From contig NZ_JAJCLZ010000053.1 of NCBI RefSeq assembly GCF_020559915.1, positions 1 to 5,738 of the forward strand: a DNA stretch of 5,738 nt, written 5' to 3'. The notes under the pieces are model-generated. The model searched no databases and was not told where the DNA came from. It saw only the letters and a list, made by a program, of their open reading frames with translations. This stretch comes from Ruminococcus sp. 210702-SL.1.03. GTDB lineage: Bacteria; Bacillota; Clostridia; Oscillospirales; Ruminococcaceae. A program made the translations under genes and the position numbers. Shown here piece by piece: positions 5,710 to 5,738 of this stretch (position 1 is the first letter of the stretch; each line of letters opens with the position of its first letter).

Positions 5710-5738
5710 ATTGACCGCAAGGATTTGAAGTTAAGCAG

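Overview
The window looks like part of a conjugative element of a low-to-mid GC Firmicute (Bacillota), most likely a gut-type Clostridia. The signs are strong AGGAGG-type ribosome binding sites, tightly packed genes all on the minus strand, and a set of proteins typical of the Tn1549/CTn group of integrative conjugative elements (ICEs). No plus-strand gene is convincing. No rRNA, tRNA or CRISPR array is seen.

Reading the minus strand from right to left, positions 5709 to 3607 hold the ICE backbone. First comes a replication-initiator-like protein that has the C-terminal helical domain but not the usual N-terminal DNA-binding domain. It is followed by a small helix-turn-helix protein, a very short ORF of uncertain start, an acidic 92-residue protein, and a PcfB-family (DUF3801) transfer accessory protein. 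Next is the VirD4/TraG-type coupling ATPase, which starts at a TTG at 3606. It has two membrane segments and a Walker A motif, but its recognisable sequence stops abruptly at residue 384 (position 2455), before Walker B.

From about 2454 leftwards, past the window edge, lies a second, nested mobile element. It opens with a 60-bp inverted repeat at the junction. A complete 628-residue large serine recombinase of the TnpX/DUF4368 kind follows (2367-481), and its stop codon overlaps the start of a TnpV-like gene (484-140). A hairpin terminator sits directly after tnpV. Beyond it, a good minus-strand promoter (TTGACA, 17-bp spacer, TAAAAT) fires out of the window, presumably into cargo genes. The recombinase-then-tnpV order matches the Tn4451 family.

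The most interesting point is the junction. The element has cut the coupling-protein gene, yet the reading frame stays open across it, so 481-3606 is one 1041-codon frame joining the VirD4 N-terminus to the recombinase. The recombinase also has its own ribosome binding site and ATG. Precise excision would be expected to restore the coupling ATPase, so transfer of the host ICE may depend on the state of the nested element. This is inference: the other half of virD4 is not in the window.
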